From assembly GCA_964354365.1 (NCBI GenBank), contig CAYGZM010000160.1, positions 1-8,413 on the forward strand: a stretch of 8,413 bases of DNA, in the 5' to 3' direction. The stretch is from CAYGZM01 sp964354365. Lineage in GTDB: Bacteria; Planctomycetota; Phycisphaerae; Sedimentisphaerales; Anaerobacaceae. Under the pieces are notes generated by a model, which was not told where the DNA came from, did no database searches, and worked only from the letters and a program-made list of their open reading frames with translations. A program made the position numbers and the translations under genes. Each line of letters starts with the position of its first letter. Positions within the stretch are counted from its first letter, which is position 1. Positions 1 to 7,700 of this stretch are shown piece by piece.

Positions 1-662
1 GGCCCGACGACCCGAGAGCCGTTTATTTCTCGGCCGTGCCCCTCATTGTTGCCGCATTCGCAAACTGGATCGCCGGCTCGATGGTGACGGGGTTGTACAA
101 GAGAGGATACCACGTAGGCTCGCGCCGCCTCACCGCCGTTGTTGGCTTCGCTGTCGGGGTGCTTGGATTGCTTCTTGCCACACGGACGGATAATCTCTAC
201 TGGTTTGTCTTCTGCTTCAGTCTTGCGACGTTTGGCGTGGATATGACGCTAAGCCCGAGTTGGGCCTTCTGCAACGATATCGGCGGAGCCAGTTCGGGTG
301 CGGTCTCGGGATCGATGAACATGGTCGGCAATATCGGAGCAGCTTTAAGCGCCATCGTCTTTCCAATGCTGCTGAACAGCGAGACCGGAAGCGCCAATAG
401 GTTCTTCATACTGGCCGCCGGTCTCAACATCGTGGCCATCCTCAGTTGGTGTCTCATGAATCCGAACCGGACCTCGGACAAGAAGCTCTCGCCCCAGGCC
501 GTCAGAATCCGGTTTGTCGCCATGCTTACTTCCCTGGTCATTGTGACGCTCGCCGCGGTTGGCTACAATATCCATAGATCAACGCAGAAGAAACAAGCGC
601 CGATTGCCGAGCCTAATCAGGTGGATGTGAACGACGTCGTTGACTCTGTGACGGAGGAATAG
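1..662 (+). CDS. MFS transporter, C-terminal part (5' end outside window)
   Basis: An open frame runs in from the left edge (first full codon at base 3) to the TAG at 660-662, giving 219 visible residues. Five hydrophobic segments at about visible residues 7-31, 44-60, 63-86, 98-125 and 134-152 fit helices 8-12 of a major facilitator superfamily carrier in the inner membrane. The small-residue-rich stretch GAVSGSMNMVGNIGAALS in the fourth segment resembles the helix-11 region of anion:cation symporter (hexuronate/glucarate-type) MFS members, which suggests a sugar or sugar-acid substrate, but specificity cannot be read. A sixth hydrophobic segment (about 170-188, VAMLTSLVIVTLAAVGYNI) follows a basic linker and leads into an acidic tail ending DSVTEE, so the protein appears to carry an extra C-terminal helix. 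A GTG at base 36 could be taken as a start, but the frame is open upstream and starts inside a helix, so truncation by the window is far more likely. An oxidoreductase gene follows after 35 bases on the same strand, probably in one operon. Confidence 0.85.
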   Translation, partial: PDDPRAVYFSAVPLIVAAFANWIAGSMVTGLYKRGYHVGSRRLTAVVGFAVGVLGLLLATRTDNLYWFVFCFSLATFGVDMTLSPSWAFCNDIGGASSGAVSGSMNMVGNIGAALSAIVFPMLLNSETGSANRFFILAAGLNIVAILSWCLMNPNRTSDKKLSPQAVRIRFVAMLTSLVIVTLAAVGYNIHRSTQKKQAPIAEPNQVDVNDVVDSVTEE

Positions 663-683
663 AACCGCAAAATGAGGACCCTT

Positions 684-690
684 GAGGGGG
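684..690 (+). promoter_or_regulatory. Ribosome binding site of the Gfo/Idh gene
   Basis: GAGGGGG lies seven bases before the ATG at 698. This decides the start: an in-frame TTG at 692 would place the same motif directly against the start codon, so the ATG at 698 is preferred. Confidence 0.65.
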
Positions 691-697
691 ATTGCGA

Positions 698-1747
698 ATG
701 AGTACTTTCAAAGCCGTTGCAGTTGGAGCGGGGTATTTCAGCTACTATCAGTACGAGGCCTGGAATCGCATTCCAGAGGTCATGGTAACCGCCTTCTGCA
801 ACCGCAACGCTGAGCGTGCCGGGCATATAGTCGAGAAATATGGCGTCAAACAGCACTATACGGACTACAGTGAAATGCTGGAGAAGGAGAAGCCCGACTT
901 CGTCGATATTATCACGCCGCCTCCCACGCATCTTGAGATGTGCAAGATCGCCGCCGATCTCGGAATTCACATCATCTGCCAGAAGCCTTTGGCCCCGACC
1001 TTCGCCGCGGCAAGAGAGATAGTGGAGTACACCGACAAGGCCGGCGTTCGATTCATGGTCCACGAGAACTGGCGATTCCAGCCATGGTACCGTCAGATCA
1101 GAAAGCTGCTCGACAGCGGTATCGTTGGTGATAAGATTCATTCGATATACTTTCGCTCTCGCATGGGCGACGGATGGGGACAGGATGCATACCTCGACCG
1201 CCAGCCGTATTTCAGGGACTATCCGAGACTGCTCGTCTATGAGAACGGCGTCCACTTCATCGACACCTATCGCTACCTTGCGGGCGAGATAGAGAGTGTT
1301 TACGCGGTATTGAAGAAGCTCAATCCTGTTATCACCGGAGAGGACTGCGGCGCCATAGTCTTCAACTTCCGGTCGGGAGCGACCGGCCTTTGGGACGCCA
1401 ATCGCTACAACGAGTGCAGTTTCGACAACCCCCGCTACACGTTCGGCGAGATGCTACTTGACGCCGGCGGCGGCTCGATTCGACTCTATCTGGACGGCAA
1501 GCTCACAATCCATCGCCTCGGCGAACCAGAGCGTCCCCACGAGTACTTCCATGAGGACCGCGGCTTTGCCGGAGACTGCTGCTATGCCGCGCAGCGGCAC
1601 TTCGTGGATCGAATGCTGGACGGCGAGCCTTTCGAGACAAACGGCCCGGAATACCTCAAGACTTTGGCAGTGCAAGAAGCCGTGTACGCTTCGGCCGAAA
1701 AGGGCCAGCGCGTCACTGTAGAATACTGCTCAGATGACCGAGCCTGA
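698..1747 (+). CDS. Gfo/Idh/MocA family NAD(P)-dependent oxidoreductase
   Basis: A 349-residue protein of normal length for the Gfo/Idh/MocA dehydrogenases, which oxidise or reduce a hydroxyl/keto group on sugars, inositols or glycosides using a bound or free nicotinamide cofactor. The N-terminal Rossmann fold starts at residue 6 with AVAVGAGYFS (GxG at residues 10-12). It continues through DFVDIITPPPTHLEMC (67-82), the usual strand and loop before the EKP-type motif, here CQKPLA with Lys96 as the likely catalytic/cofactor-contacting lysine. The C-terminal alpha/beta domain has NGVHFIDTYRY (183-193), matching the family's GxHxxDxxR pattern with His186, Asp189 and Arg192. No signal peptide is visible, so a cytoplasmic enzyme is likely. 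It follows the MFS gene by 35 bases and runs convergently into the TIM-barrel isomerase gene, 41 bases from stop to stop. Oxidoreductase plus epimerase-like neighbour suggests a keto-sugar step; the actual substrate is unknown. Confidence 0.9.
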   Translation: MSTFKAVAVGAGYFSYYQYEAWNRIPEVMVTAFCNRNAERAGHIVEKYGVKQHYTDYSEMLEKEKPDFVDIITPPPTHLEMCKIAADLGIHIICQKPLAPTFAAAREIVEYTDKAGVRFMVHENWRFQPWYRQIRKLLDSGIVGDKIHSIYFRSRMGDGWGQDAYLDRQPYFRDYPRLLVYENGVHFIDTYRYLAGEIESVYAVLKKLNPVITGEDCGAIVFNFRSGATGLWDANRYNECSFDNPRYTFGEMLLDAGGGSIRLYLDGKLTIHRLGEPERPHEYFHEDRGFAGDCCYAAQRHFVDRMLDGEPFETNGPEYLKTLAVQEAVYASAEKGQRVTVEYCSDDRA

Positions 1748-1788
1748 TGTAGATGAGGCGCAGCAGTCGTATTTGTCCACGGCTCTTT

Positions 1789-2763
1789 CTACTCTGCACC
1801 GCGTAATAGTGGGAAGATGTATGGCTCCATCATCTTGCGGACTGTTAGAAAGTCATGCCTGTGGAGGCAATCGCGAATTGCGTCGCGGTCGATCTCGTCG
1901 AGCCATTTCCAGACCTGCTCGGTGAAGCGCACGTTCAACGCGAAAACCTCCGTGGCATCCTGGCGAAACGGGGCGACGTCGGCCGTGATCCAGCCATCGT
2001 AATCAAGCTCCTTTAGATAGAAGAGGAACTCAGCAAATTCCCAGACGTTGCAGGCGCCTGCGATCAGATCCCAATCGAGCTTGCCGTTGTTGTCGTTAGT
2101 GTGTACGTAGAAGGGCAAGCCGGTGGCTGCAACTTGCATCAAGGAGTCGGCTGGAGGCTCGCCCCCAAACGTCGAGTGCCCGATATCGATAGTGACTCCA
2201 AGACCCTTTCCTCCGGCCGCCCGGCAGAGGAGAATCGTCCTGGCAGCCGACGCGAGCAGGTTGTGAACCCGCGTCTCGAAAGGTTTGTACTCCAGGTGAA
2301 GCGTGATATCGGGCCGGTATGAGGCCGCCTCGCTTACAACTTCCACCATCCTTTCCCACGCACTGGCGTAATGAACATGAAAAGGATAGTCATAACCATC
2401 GCTGAGAGGGCAGCAGGTAATACGTTCAGCGTCGAGCGTCGCCGCGGCATCTTTGGCGTGTTTGAGGTACTCCAAGGCGTTGGCCCGGACCGCAGGGTCC
2501 GGCGAGGTAATCGAACCCTTCACAAATCCAGGATCGGACTTCACGTTCACATTGACCGCTGAGACCGCCAGCCCCAGCCGGGTCAGCGCTGCTTTGACCT
2601 CGTCCAAATCGCGGAGTTCATGCGGATACACTATTTCGACACCCTGGACACCCGGAATTTGTGCGATGTGCTCCAGCCTCGCGACAACGTCAAGGTCTTC
2701 ACCATACTCACAGAACCGATCACGCAACCGCCCGAAAAAGGGACAAATGATAGCCTGTTTCAT
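1789..2763 (-). CDS. TIM-barrel sugar isomerase/epimerase (xylose isomerase-like, AP endonuclease 2 superfamily)
   Basis: A 324-residue protein with the sequence features of xylose-isomerase-like TIM barrels, which use a divalent metal to isomerise or epimerise keto-sugars. Likely metal and substrate residues appear in the expected order: Glu158 (LHLEYKP), Asp193 and His196 (TIDIGHS), His221 (YVHTNDN) and Asp262 (GWITADV). Their spacing is close to that of D-tagatose 3-epimerase-type enzymes, but the last ligand is Asp where those have Glu; Asp at this place is known in the L-rhamnose isomerase branch. VEIVYPHELRD (42-52) is the usual second-strand region. The ATG at 2763 is well supported: an in-frame TGA lies six bases upstream on the minus strand. 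The Shine-Dalgarno is weak: AGGTG only four bases before the ATG, or AAGGAG 19 bases before. No signal peptide, so cytoplasmic. It is convergent with the Gfo/Idh gene and divergent from the sulfatase gene. Function beyond sugar isomerase/epimerase is unresolved; a keto-glycoside lyase is another possibility. Confidence 0.85.
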   Translation of the reverse strand: MKQAIICPFFGRLRDRFCEYGEDLDVVARLEHIAQIPGVQGVEIVYPHELRDLDEVKAALTRLGLAVSAVNVNVKSDPGFVKGSITSPDPAVRANALEYLKHAKDAAATLDAERITCCPLSDGYDYPFHVHYASAWERMVEVVSEAASYRPDITLHLEYKPFETRVHNLLASAARTILLCRAAGGKGLGVTIDIGHSTFGGEPPADSLMQVAATGLPFYVHTNDNNGKLDWDLIAGACNVWEFAEFLFYLKELDYDGWITADVAPFRQDATEVFALNVRFTEQVWKWLDEIDRDAIRDCLHRHDFLTVRKMMEPYIFPLLRGAE

Positions 2764-2822
2764 AGATCACCTGACAAAAGAACTCCTTTGCAAATCTATG
2801 TCCGGCCTGTCAAGATCAGCCG

Positions 2823-2834
2823 GGCTCTTGAGCC
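2823..2834. repeat. Short inverted repeat GGCTC-TT-GAGCC, possible operator
   Basis: Perfect five-base arms around a two-base centre, lying 60-71 bases upstream of the isomerase start codon on the minus strand. The loop is too short for an RNA hairpin with two loop bases, so a protein-binding dyad is more likely than a terminator. A TTGACA lies nearby on the minus strand (2808-2813), but no matching -10 element follows. Functional role is inference only. Confidence 0.3.
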
Positions 2835-2930
2835 ATGATGAAATACATTTACTCGAAAACAATCTGCCCCGCAAGACCGAAGCGCAGGATGGTCGGTTGT
2901 GGGTCAGAAATCCGGTCAAGTACTGGGGAA

Positions 2931-2952
2931 TGGGCCTGTTTTCATCGGCCCA
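2931..2952. repeat. Inverted repeat TGGGCC-N10-GGCCCA, possible operator
   Basis: Perfect six-base arms separated by TGTTTTCATC, centred about 168 bases upstream of the isomerase ATG and about 140 bases upstream of the predicted sulfatase promoter's -35 element. The 22-base dyad with arms about one and a half helical turns apart fits a dimeric regulator site between divergent genes. As RNA it would be a short hairpin without a following T-run, so it is not called a terminator. Confidence 0.35.
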
Positions 2953-3081
2953 CGACTACAACCACCCTGATATCGAACGACCGTTGTCAAGTCATAGTAT
3001 TCGGTTATCCCTGTTTTGCTACATCTCTCCGATGACGCTTCCCCGTGCAACGAAAGTCTTTGGATATCTCAGTATCAAGAA

Positions 3082-3110
3082 TTGAAGTACTTTGTTGAAG
3101 ACCTTATAAT
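3082..3110 (+). promoter_or_regulatory. Predicted sigma70-type promoter for sulfatase-glycosidase operon
   Basis: TTGAAG (3082-3087, four of six to the -35 consensus), a 17-base spacer, and a perfect TATAAT (3105-3110). Transcription would begin near 3116-3118. This gives a leader of roughly 60 bases to the preferred sulfatase start at 3179 and almost none to the alternative ATG at 3119. No other promoter of this quality was seen in the divergent region. Confidence 0.55.
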
Positions 3111-3178
3111 CGTGGCGCATGTGCGTTTTAACAAGTTCACTCTTGATATCTTTCTTTATCGATGTGGTGGCGATTGGG

Positions 3179-4720
3179 ATGACGAACACAGGGCTGGAGC
3201 ATGGGAAAGTTAAGCAATCGGTAATCGGCAGGCGAGGTTTTCTGCGATGGATGGGCTTGGTGGCTGTCGGCAGTGTGGTATCGCGGCTTGGCGCAGCGTC
3301 TGAAGAGCCGGCGTCGTCCAAGCCCAACATTATTGTTATTCTGACAGACGACCAGGGCTGGGCTGATGTTGGGGCTCAGGGACAGGTCAGTGACATCCGG
3401 ACGCCGCAGCTTGACGGGCTCGCCGCCAGCGGGGTACGATGCACCGCCGGGTACATCACCGCGCCGCAGTGTAGCCCGTCGCGTGCTGGTCTGCTGACAG
3501 GCCGTTATCAGCAGCGATTTGGATTGGAGAGCATCCCCGACGCGCCGCTGCCACTGGAACAAGTGACTGTCGCCGAGCGCCTGGGCGGGGCGGGTTACAC
3601 CTGCGGCATGGTCGGCAAATGGCACCTCGATCCCAATCCGACGTCTTCAAAGTGGATCGCCGAGAACCTCCCGGAGGCGGCGGGTAAACCGCGGCGGCAG
3701 GTGGGGATTCCGGAGTCTGCGCGTCTGGCTTATTCGCCGGCCGCACAGGGCTTTGACGAGTTCTTCCAGGGGCAGATGCACCGCTACTGGGCGAATTACG
3801 ATCTGGCCGGCAAAGACCTGCGGCGCCACGGCGAATGGGTAAACGATAAGCGATACCGTCTCGATGTGCAGACCGAGGCGGCACTGGCCTTCATTCAACG
3901 AAACAGGTCAAAGCCATTCCTCTTGTACCTTGCCTACTTCGGCCCGCACACACCGCTTGAAGCCACGCCGCAGTATCTCGCTCGATTTGTAAGCCCTATG
4001 CCGGAGCGTCGCCGGCACGCTTTGGCTATGATGGCCGCGATTGACGATGGTGTCGGACGGATCGTAGCCCGGCTTGGCGAGTATGGTTTGGAGGACAGGA
4101 CTTTGATCTTCTTCACCAGTGATAACGGGGCGCCGCTGAAGATGACCAAGCCTGATAGCGCAGTGACCACCGACCCGGGTGGCTGGGATGGCTCACTGAA
4201 CGATCCTTGGGTGGGGGAGAAAGGGATGCTCAGCGAAGGCGGGATTCGCGTGCCATTCGTGGTTTCCTGGCCGGGCAAGCTCCCGGCGGGCCGGACCTAT
4301 TCACGGCTCGTCAGTTCACTCGATATCGCCGCCACAGCCCTGGCGGCGGCTGGAATGGCCAGGACTGCCCAACTCGATGGCGTGGACCTTCTGCCATTTC
4401 TGACCAGCCGCAAGACCGAGCAACCGCATGAGGCACTCTATTGGCGGTTCTGGAACCAGGCCGCCATACGAGCAGGGCGGTGGAAGTACCTGTGCCTCGG
4501 GCGTTCGGCCGAGTTTCTCTTTGACCTTGAAAGCGATGCACACGAGCGAAACAACCTAATTGCTGAACATCCCGCCAAGGCCGTCGAGCTGCGCGAGCGA
4601 CTGCGTGCATGGTGTGGCGAGCTTCGACCGCCGGGACTGCCGGACACATCGGGCAACCTACAAGAAGGCCCGTGGTACAGGCACTATTTTGGACTGAAAG
4701 ACACACCCATCACTCACTAA
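3179..4720 (+). CDS. Secreted Cys-type (formylglycine) sulfatase, family S1
   Basis: A 513-residue arylsulfatase-type enzyme that hydrolyses sulfate esters, probably on a polysaccharide or its fragments. Active-site residues in order: Asp57 and Asp58 (ILTDDQGW) for calcium; the CSPSR signature at 98-102, whose Cys98 would be converted to formylglycine; Lys147 and His149 (GKWHL); His257 (GPHTP); Asp315 and Asn316 (TSDNGAP), calcium ligands; and Lys348 (GEKGM). GYFDEF-like AQGFDEFFQG (189-198) is also typical. The N terminus has a twin-arginine-type leader: GRRGFLRWMG (17-26), a hydrophobic run to about 34, then a small-residue region before SEEPASSKPN, so export by Tat is likely. The ATG at 3179 is preferred because it puts the twin arginine at residues 18-19. 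An in-frame ATG at 3119 adds 20 mostly hydrophobic residues and would sit almost on the predicted transcription start. Neither has a strong Shine-Dalgarno. A separate formylglycine-generating enzyme is needed and is not in the window. The glycosidase gene follows after 22 bases. Confidence 0.92.
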   Translation: MTNTGLEHGKVKQSVIGRRGFLRWMGLVAVGSVVSRLGAASEEPASSKPNIIVILTDDQGWADVGAQGQVSDIRTPQLDGLAASGVRCTAGYITAPQCSPSRAGLLTGRYQQRFGLESIPDAPLPLEQVTVAERLGGAGYTCGMVGKWHLDPNPTSSKWIAENLPEAAGKPRRQVGIPESARLAYSPAAQGFDEFFQGQMHRYWANYDLAGKDLRRHGEWVNDKRYRLDVQTEAALAFIQRNRSKPFLLYLAYFGPHTPLEATPQYLARFVSPMPERRRHALAMMAAIDDGVGRIVARLGEYGLEDRTLIFFTSDNGAPLKMTKPDSAVTTDPGGWDGSLNDPWVGEKGMLSEGGIRVPFVVSWPGKLPAGRTYSRLVSSLDIAATALAAAGMARTAQLDGVDLLPFLTSRKTEQPHEALYWRFWNQAAIRAGRWKYLCLGRSAEFLFDLESDAHERNNLIAEHPAKAVELRERLRAWCGELRPPGLPDTSGNLQEGPWYRHYFGLKDTPITH

Positions 4721-4722
4721 TC

Positions 4723-4727
4723 AGGAG
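4723..4727 (+). promoter_or_regulatory. Probable ribosome binding site of the large glycosidase gene
   Basis: AGGAG starts two bases after the sulfatase stop codon but lies 15 bases before the ATG at 4743, longer than usual. A weaker CCAGG is closer to the ATG. The tight 22-base gap supports co-transcription and translational coupling with the sulfatase. Confidence 0.4.
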
Positions 4728-4742
4728 AAAGGCGCCAGGCAC

Positions 4743-7700
4743 ATGCGACTGTGGTCGAGCATCCACGCACCAAAGGCTTTGACTGGTTTCGCCCTTCTTA
4801 CAGGACTTATGGTCCAGGCTATGGTTTCCGCGGCCGCCGCGAGAGAGCTTACTTACCAGAATCCCGTTAAGGGCGGGCCCCGCTGGATCCGGGACCCGTT
4901 CATCATCTGGTCCGGCGACAGGTACTTCATGACCGGCACGTACAAGGAACCGAGTAAGGACGGCCCGGCGGCTTGGCCCGGTTTCAAGCTATGGTCGTCC
5001 GAAGATCTACTTTATTGGAAAGACGAAGGCCTGCTACTCAGGAATGAGGACATCCGATGGGGCGACACGAGACTGTGGGCGCCGGAGATCCGATTCCATC
5101 CACAGCGACGAAGGTACTATCTCACCTACAACGTTCAATGGGACAAGACCGGCCGGCAGGGGTCGGGCTTGGCGGTAGCGGACAGTGCGCGCGGTCCGTA
5201 CACGAATCTTACGCCCGCCGAGCCACTTGCCCAGAGCAACGATGCGAGTCTGTTCTTCGACGATGACGGACGCACGTATCTACTGCAATCGAGTATCACC
5301 CTCTGCGAGGTGGATCTTGATCAGGTTAAGGTGGTGGGAGAGAAGAAGCGGCTTTTTGTCCCTGCCGAGGAAGGGGCATGGGACTCGCGGATCATCGAAG
5401 GCCCGAACATGGTCAAAATCAATGGCACATACTACCTGTTATGGTCAGCCACTGGCTGGGGCTACACGGTCGGCTACGCAACGGCAAAGGATGTGTGGGG
5501 GCCGTATGTCAAACACGCGAAGAACCCGATCTATGGAGCGGCCAAGCCTGAATACGAAAGCAAGCTGAACGAACCGCCGGATTGCCCGTTTGATGAGGTA
5601 GGGCGCGGGTCCTTGTTTGCGGGGCCCGACGGTCGCTGGTGGCTGTCGTCGCACGGGTATGGTTATGAGCCCGGGCCATTCCGTGATCCCCGCCTGTGTA
5701 TCGATCCATTGAACTTCGACCCCGCGACAGGGGAGTTCTCCGCGAAGCTCACATGGACACCGCAGACGATCCGCATTTCGGTTGCCGCCAAGCCGCGATT
5801 GATCATTCTCGCCGACATGGGCAACGAGCCCGATGAAGAGCAGCAGATGGTCCACATGCTCGTCAACTGCAATGAGTTCGAGCTGGAGGGCCTGATCGCG
5901 GTGACCGGCAAGTTCCTCAACGAGCGCTCTTCGAATGAATATAGGCGGGTGGTGCATCCCGAGCTTTTCCATAAGTTGATCGACGGCTATGAGAAGGTCC
6001 GTCCCAATCTCTGCATGCACGCATCAGGGTATCCTTCGGCCGAATCTCTTCGTGCTATCGTGGCCCCCGGTCAGCGCAAATATGGCATTGCGGATGTCGG
6101 CGAAGGCAAGAGCAGCGCTGGCTCCGAGCTGATCGTTAAGGCCCTAAAGCGAGATGATGCACGGTCCTTGAATATCGTGGTCAACGCCGGCTCGAACACC
6201 CTCGCCCAGGCCCTGCGGGATATCCGGGCGACACACCGCGATGCGGAACTGGATTCGCTGGTGGCTAAGCTACGCGTCTTCGAAAACGGCGCACAGGATA
6301 ACGCTGGTGCGTGGATCTGTCGCGAGTATCCCGGCATTCATTGGATCCGCAGCAACCACCAGACATATGGCTATACGGGGCAAGGCAATGGCGTTGGGCC
6401 GTATGTATGGCAGCCCTACCCCAAAGACAACCAGGGCCAGCATCGTTGGGCCGAGCGGCACATCATGCACGATCACGGGGCCTTGGGGGCGCTGTATCCG
6501 TATCGATTCGAAGGAAATGGCTTCCTTGAAGGCGGCGGCACTATTCCCTGGCTCGGACTGGTCAACAAAGGACTTTATGACACCAACCAGCCGTCGTGGG
6601 GCGGCTGGAGCGGGCGGTTCACCGCGACCAAGCAGAAGAACGTATGGTCGAGGCATGATGACATAAGAAAGGATGAAGAGGCCTACGGGGATTTCTACGT
6701 TTACACCGAGGTCAGCGATCTGTGGACGGACCCGGAGAGCGGGATTGAGTACGATAACGAGTTTGCACCTGTATGGCGCTGGCGCCGGGCTATGCTGAAT
6801 AACTGTCGGGCACGCTTCGACTGGTGTGTCATGCCTTACGAGAAGGCCAACCATCATCCGATAGCCGCGTTCAACGGCGACACCAGCGACACGATCGTGC
6901 GAGTCACTGCAAAGGCGGGAGAGAGCGTGATGCTGGACGCCTCTGCCTCCAGTGATCCGGACGCCGATGCATTGCAGTTCAGTTGGTATGTGTACGCCGA
7001 AGCCGGCACGTATACCGGCATACCTATCATCAGCAACGAGGCAAATCCGGTAGCACAGATAACCATTCCTGAAGATGCAGGAGGCAAACAGATCCACGTG
7101 ATTCTGCAAGTCAATGATGAGAATGAGATCGTGTCGCTATACGATTACCGCCGGATCGTGATCGATGTGAAACAGCCTATGGTTCGGGAAGGCGACTGGG
7201 TCGTCACCGGCGTGGAAGCTGTCCGGGACGAGCACATCCGACTCAACGGCAACTTGGTTCTGGAACCGAACGCGGTGCTCACACTCGAAGACTGTCATCT
7301 CGAAATCTTGGGTGCCCGGTCGCGCGAGCACCTTGTGGATTGGATAGGTGGGCGGCTCATCACGCGGCGTTCGATAGTCGGAGGTTCTGTGAATGAGGAT
7401 GGCATCCCCGTGCATACGGTGTTTCACCTGTACGATGGCGAATGGGAGGCTGTGGACACGACCGTGCAGTATGCCTACGGGATCAGCTTTCACTGGCAAG
7501 AAGGTCGCGGCGTACTCAAGGGCACGCGCCTGAAGGCCGGCCCCCGACCTGACGCCATCATCTGCTCGGGCCGAGCCGATATCACCCTGATCGATTGTGA
7601 CTTTCCGATCGGCCTCGGTGTTTATGTGCACAAGGGCGGTGAAACGAAACTGAATCTACCAACGGGCGCGCCGATCACCGCCGTTTACGATGCGAATACA

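Larger units (their letters stand above)
2764..3178. other. Divergent intergenic region between isomerase and sulfatase genes
   Basis: About 415 bases, more AT-rich at its right end than the flanking genes, separating two divergently transcribed genes. Open frames cross it, but none has a recognisable protein sequence or a plausible start and they extend into the opposite strand of the isomerase gene, so none is called. It contains two short inverted repeats and a good rightward promoter, listed separately. I see no riboswitch, tRNA or transposon remnant. Confidence 0.6.

Noticed and set aside
36..662. A complete small membrane protein starting at the GTG at 36
   Set aside because: The frame is open to the left edge, the residues before the GTG continue a hydrophobic helix, and the visible part matches only the second half of an MFS carrier.
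692..697. TTG start two codons upstream for the Gfo/Idh gene
   Set aside because: It would leave almost no space after the GAGGGGG ribosome binding site; the ATG at 698 has seven-base spacing and gives a typical N terminus.
617..1255. A 212-codon open frame on the minus strand
   Set aside because: It lies opposite the Gfo/Idh gene, has no recognisable domain and reads as an antisense shadow of a well-supported protein.
1748..1788. Bidirectional terminator between the convergent genes
   Set aside because: The 41-base gap has no GC-rich hairpin with a T-run on either strand.
2785..2813. Minus-strand TTGACA (2808-2813) as the isomerase promoter
   Set aside because: The -35 match is perfect, but at 17 bases the sequence is CAAAGG, which is not a -10 element. 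A GG-N10-GC arrangement nearby gives a sigma54-like pattern, but its -24 half is poor.
2875..2897. Weak inverted repeat ACCGA/TCGGT in the divergent region
   Set aside because: Five-base arms with a 12-base loop are expected by chance in a sequence of this length.
2453..3085. A 210-codon plus-strand open frame crossing the isomerase start and the intergenic region
   Set aside because: Its first half is antisense to the isomerase and its second half has irregular composition with no recognisable motif; no ribosome binding site was seen.
6270..7109. A 279-codon minus-strand open frame
   Set aside because: It is fully antisense to the Sde0182-like part of the large glycosidase, and its sequence has no family features.
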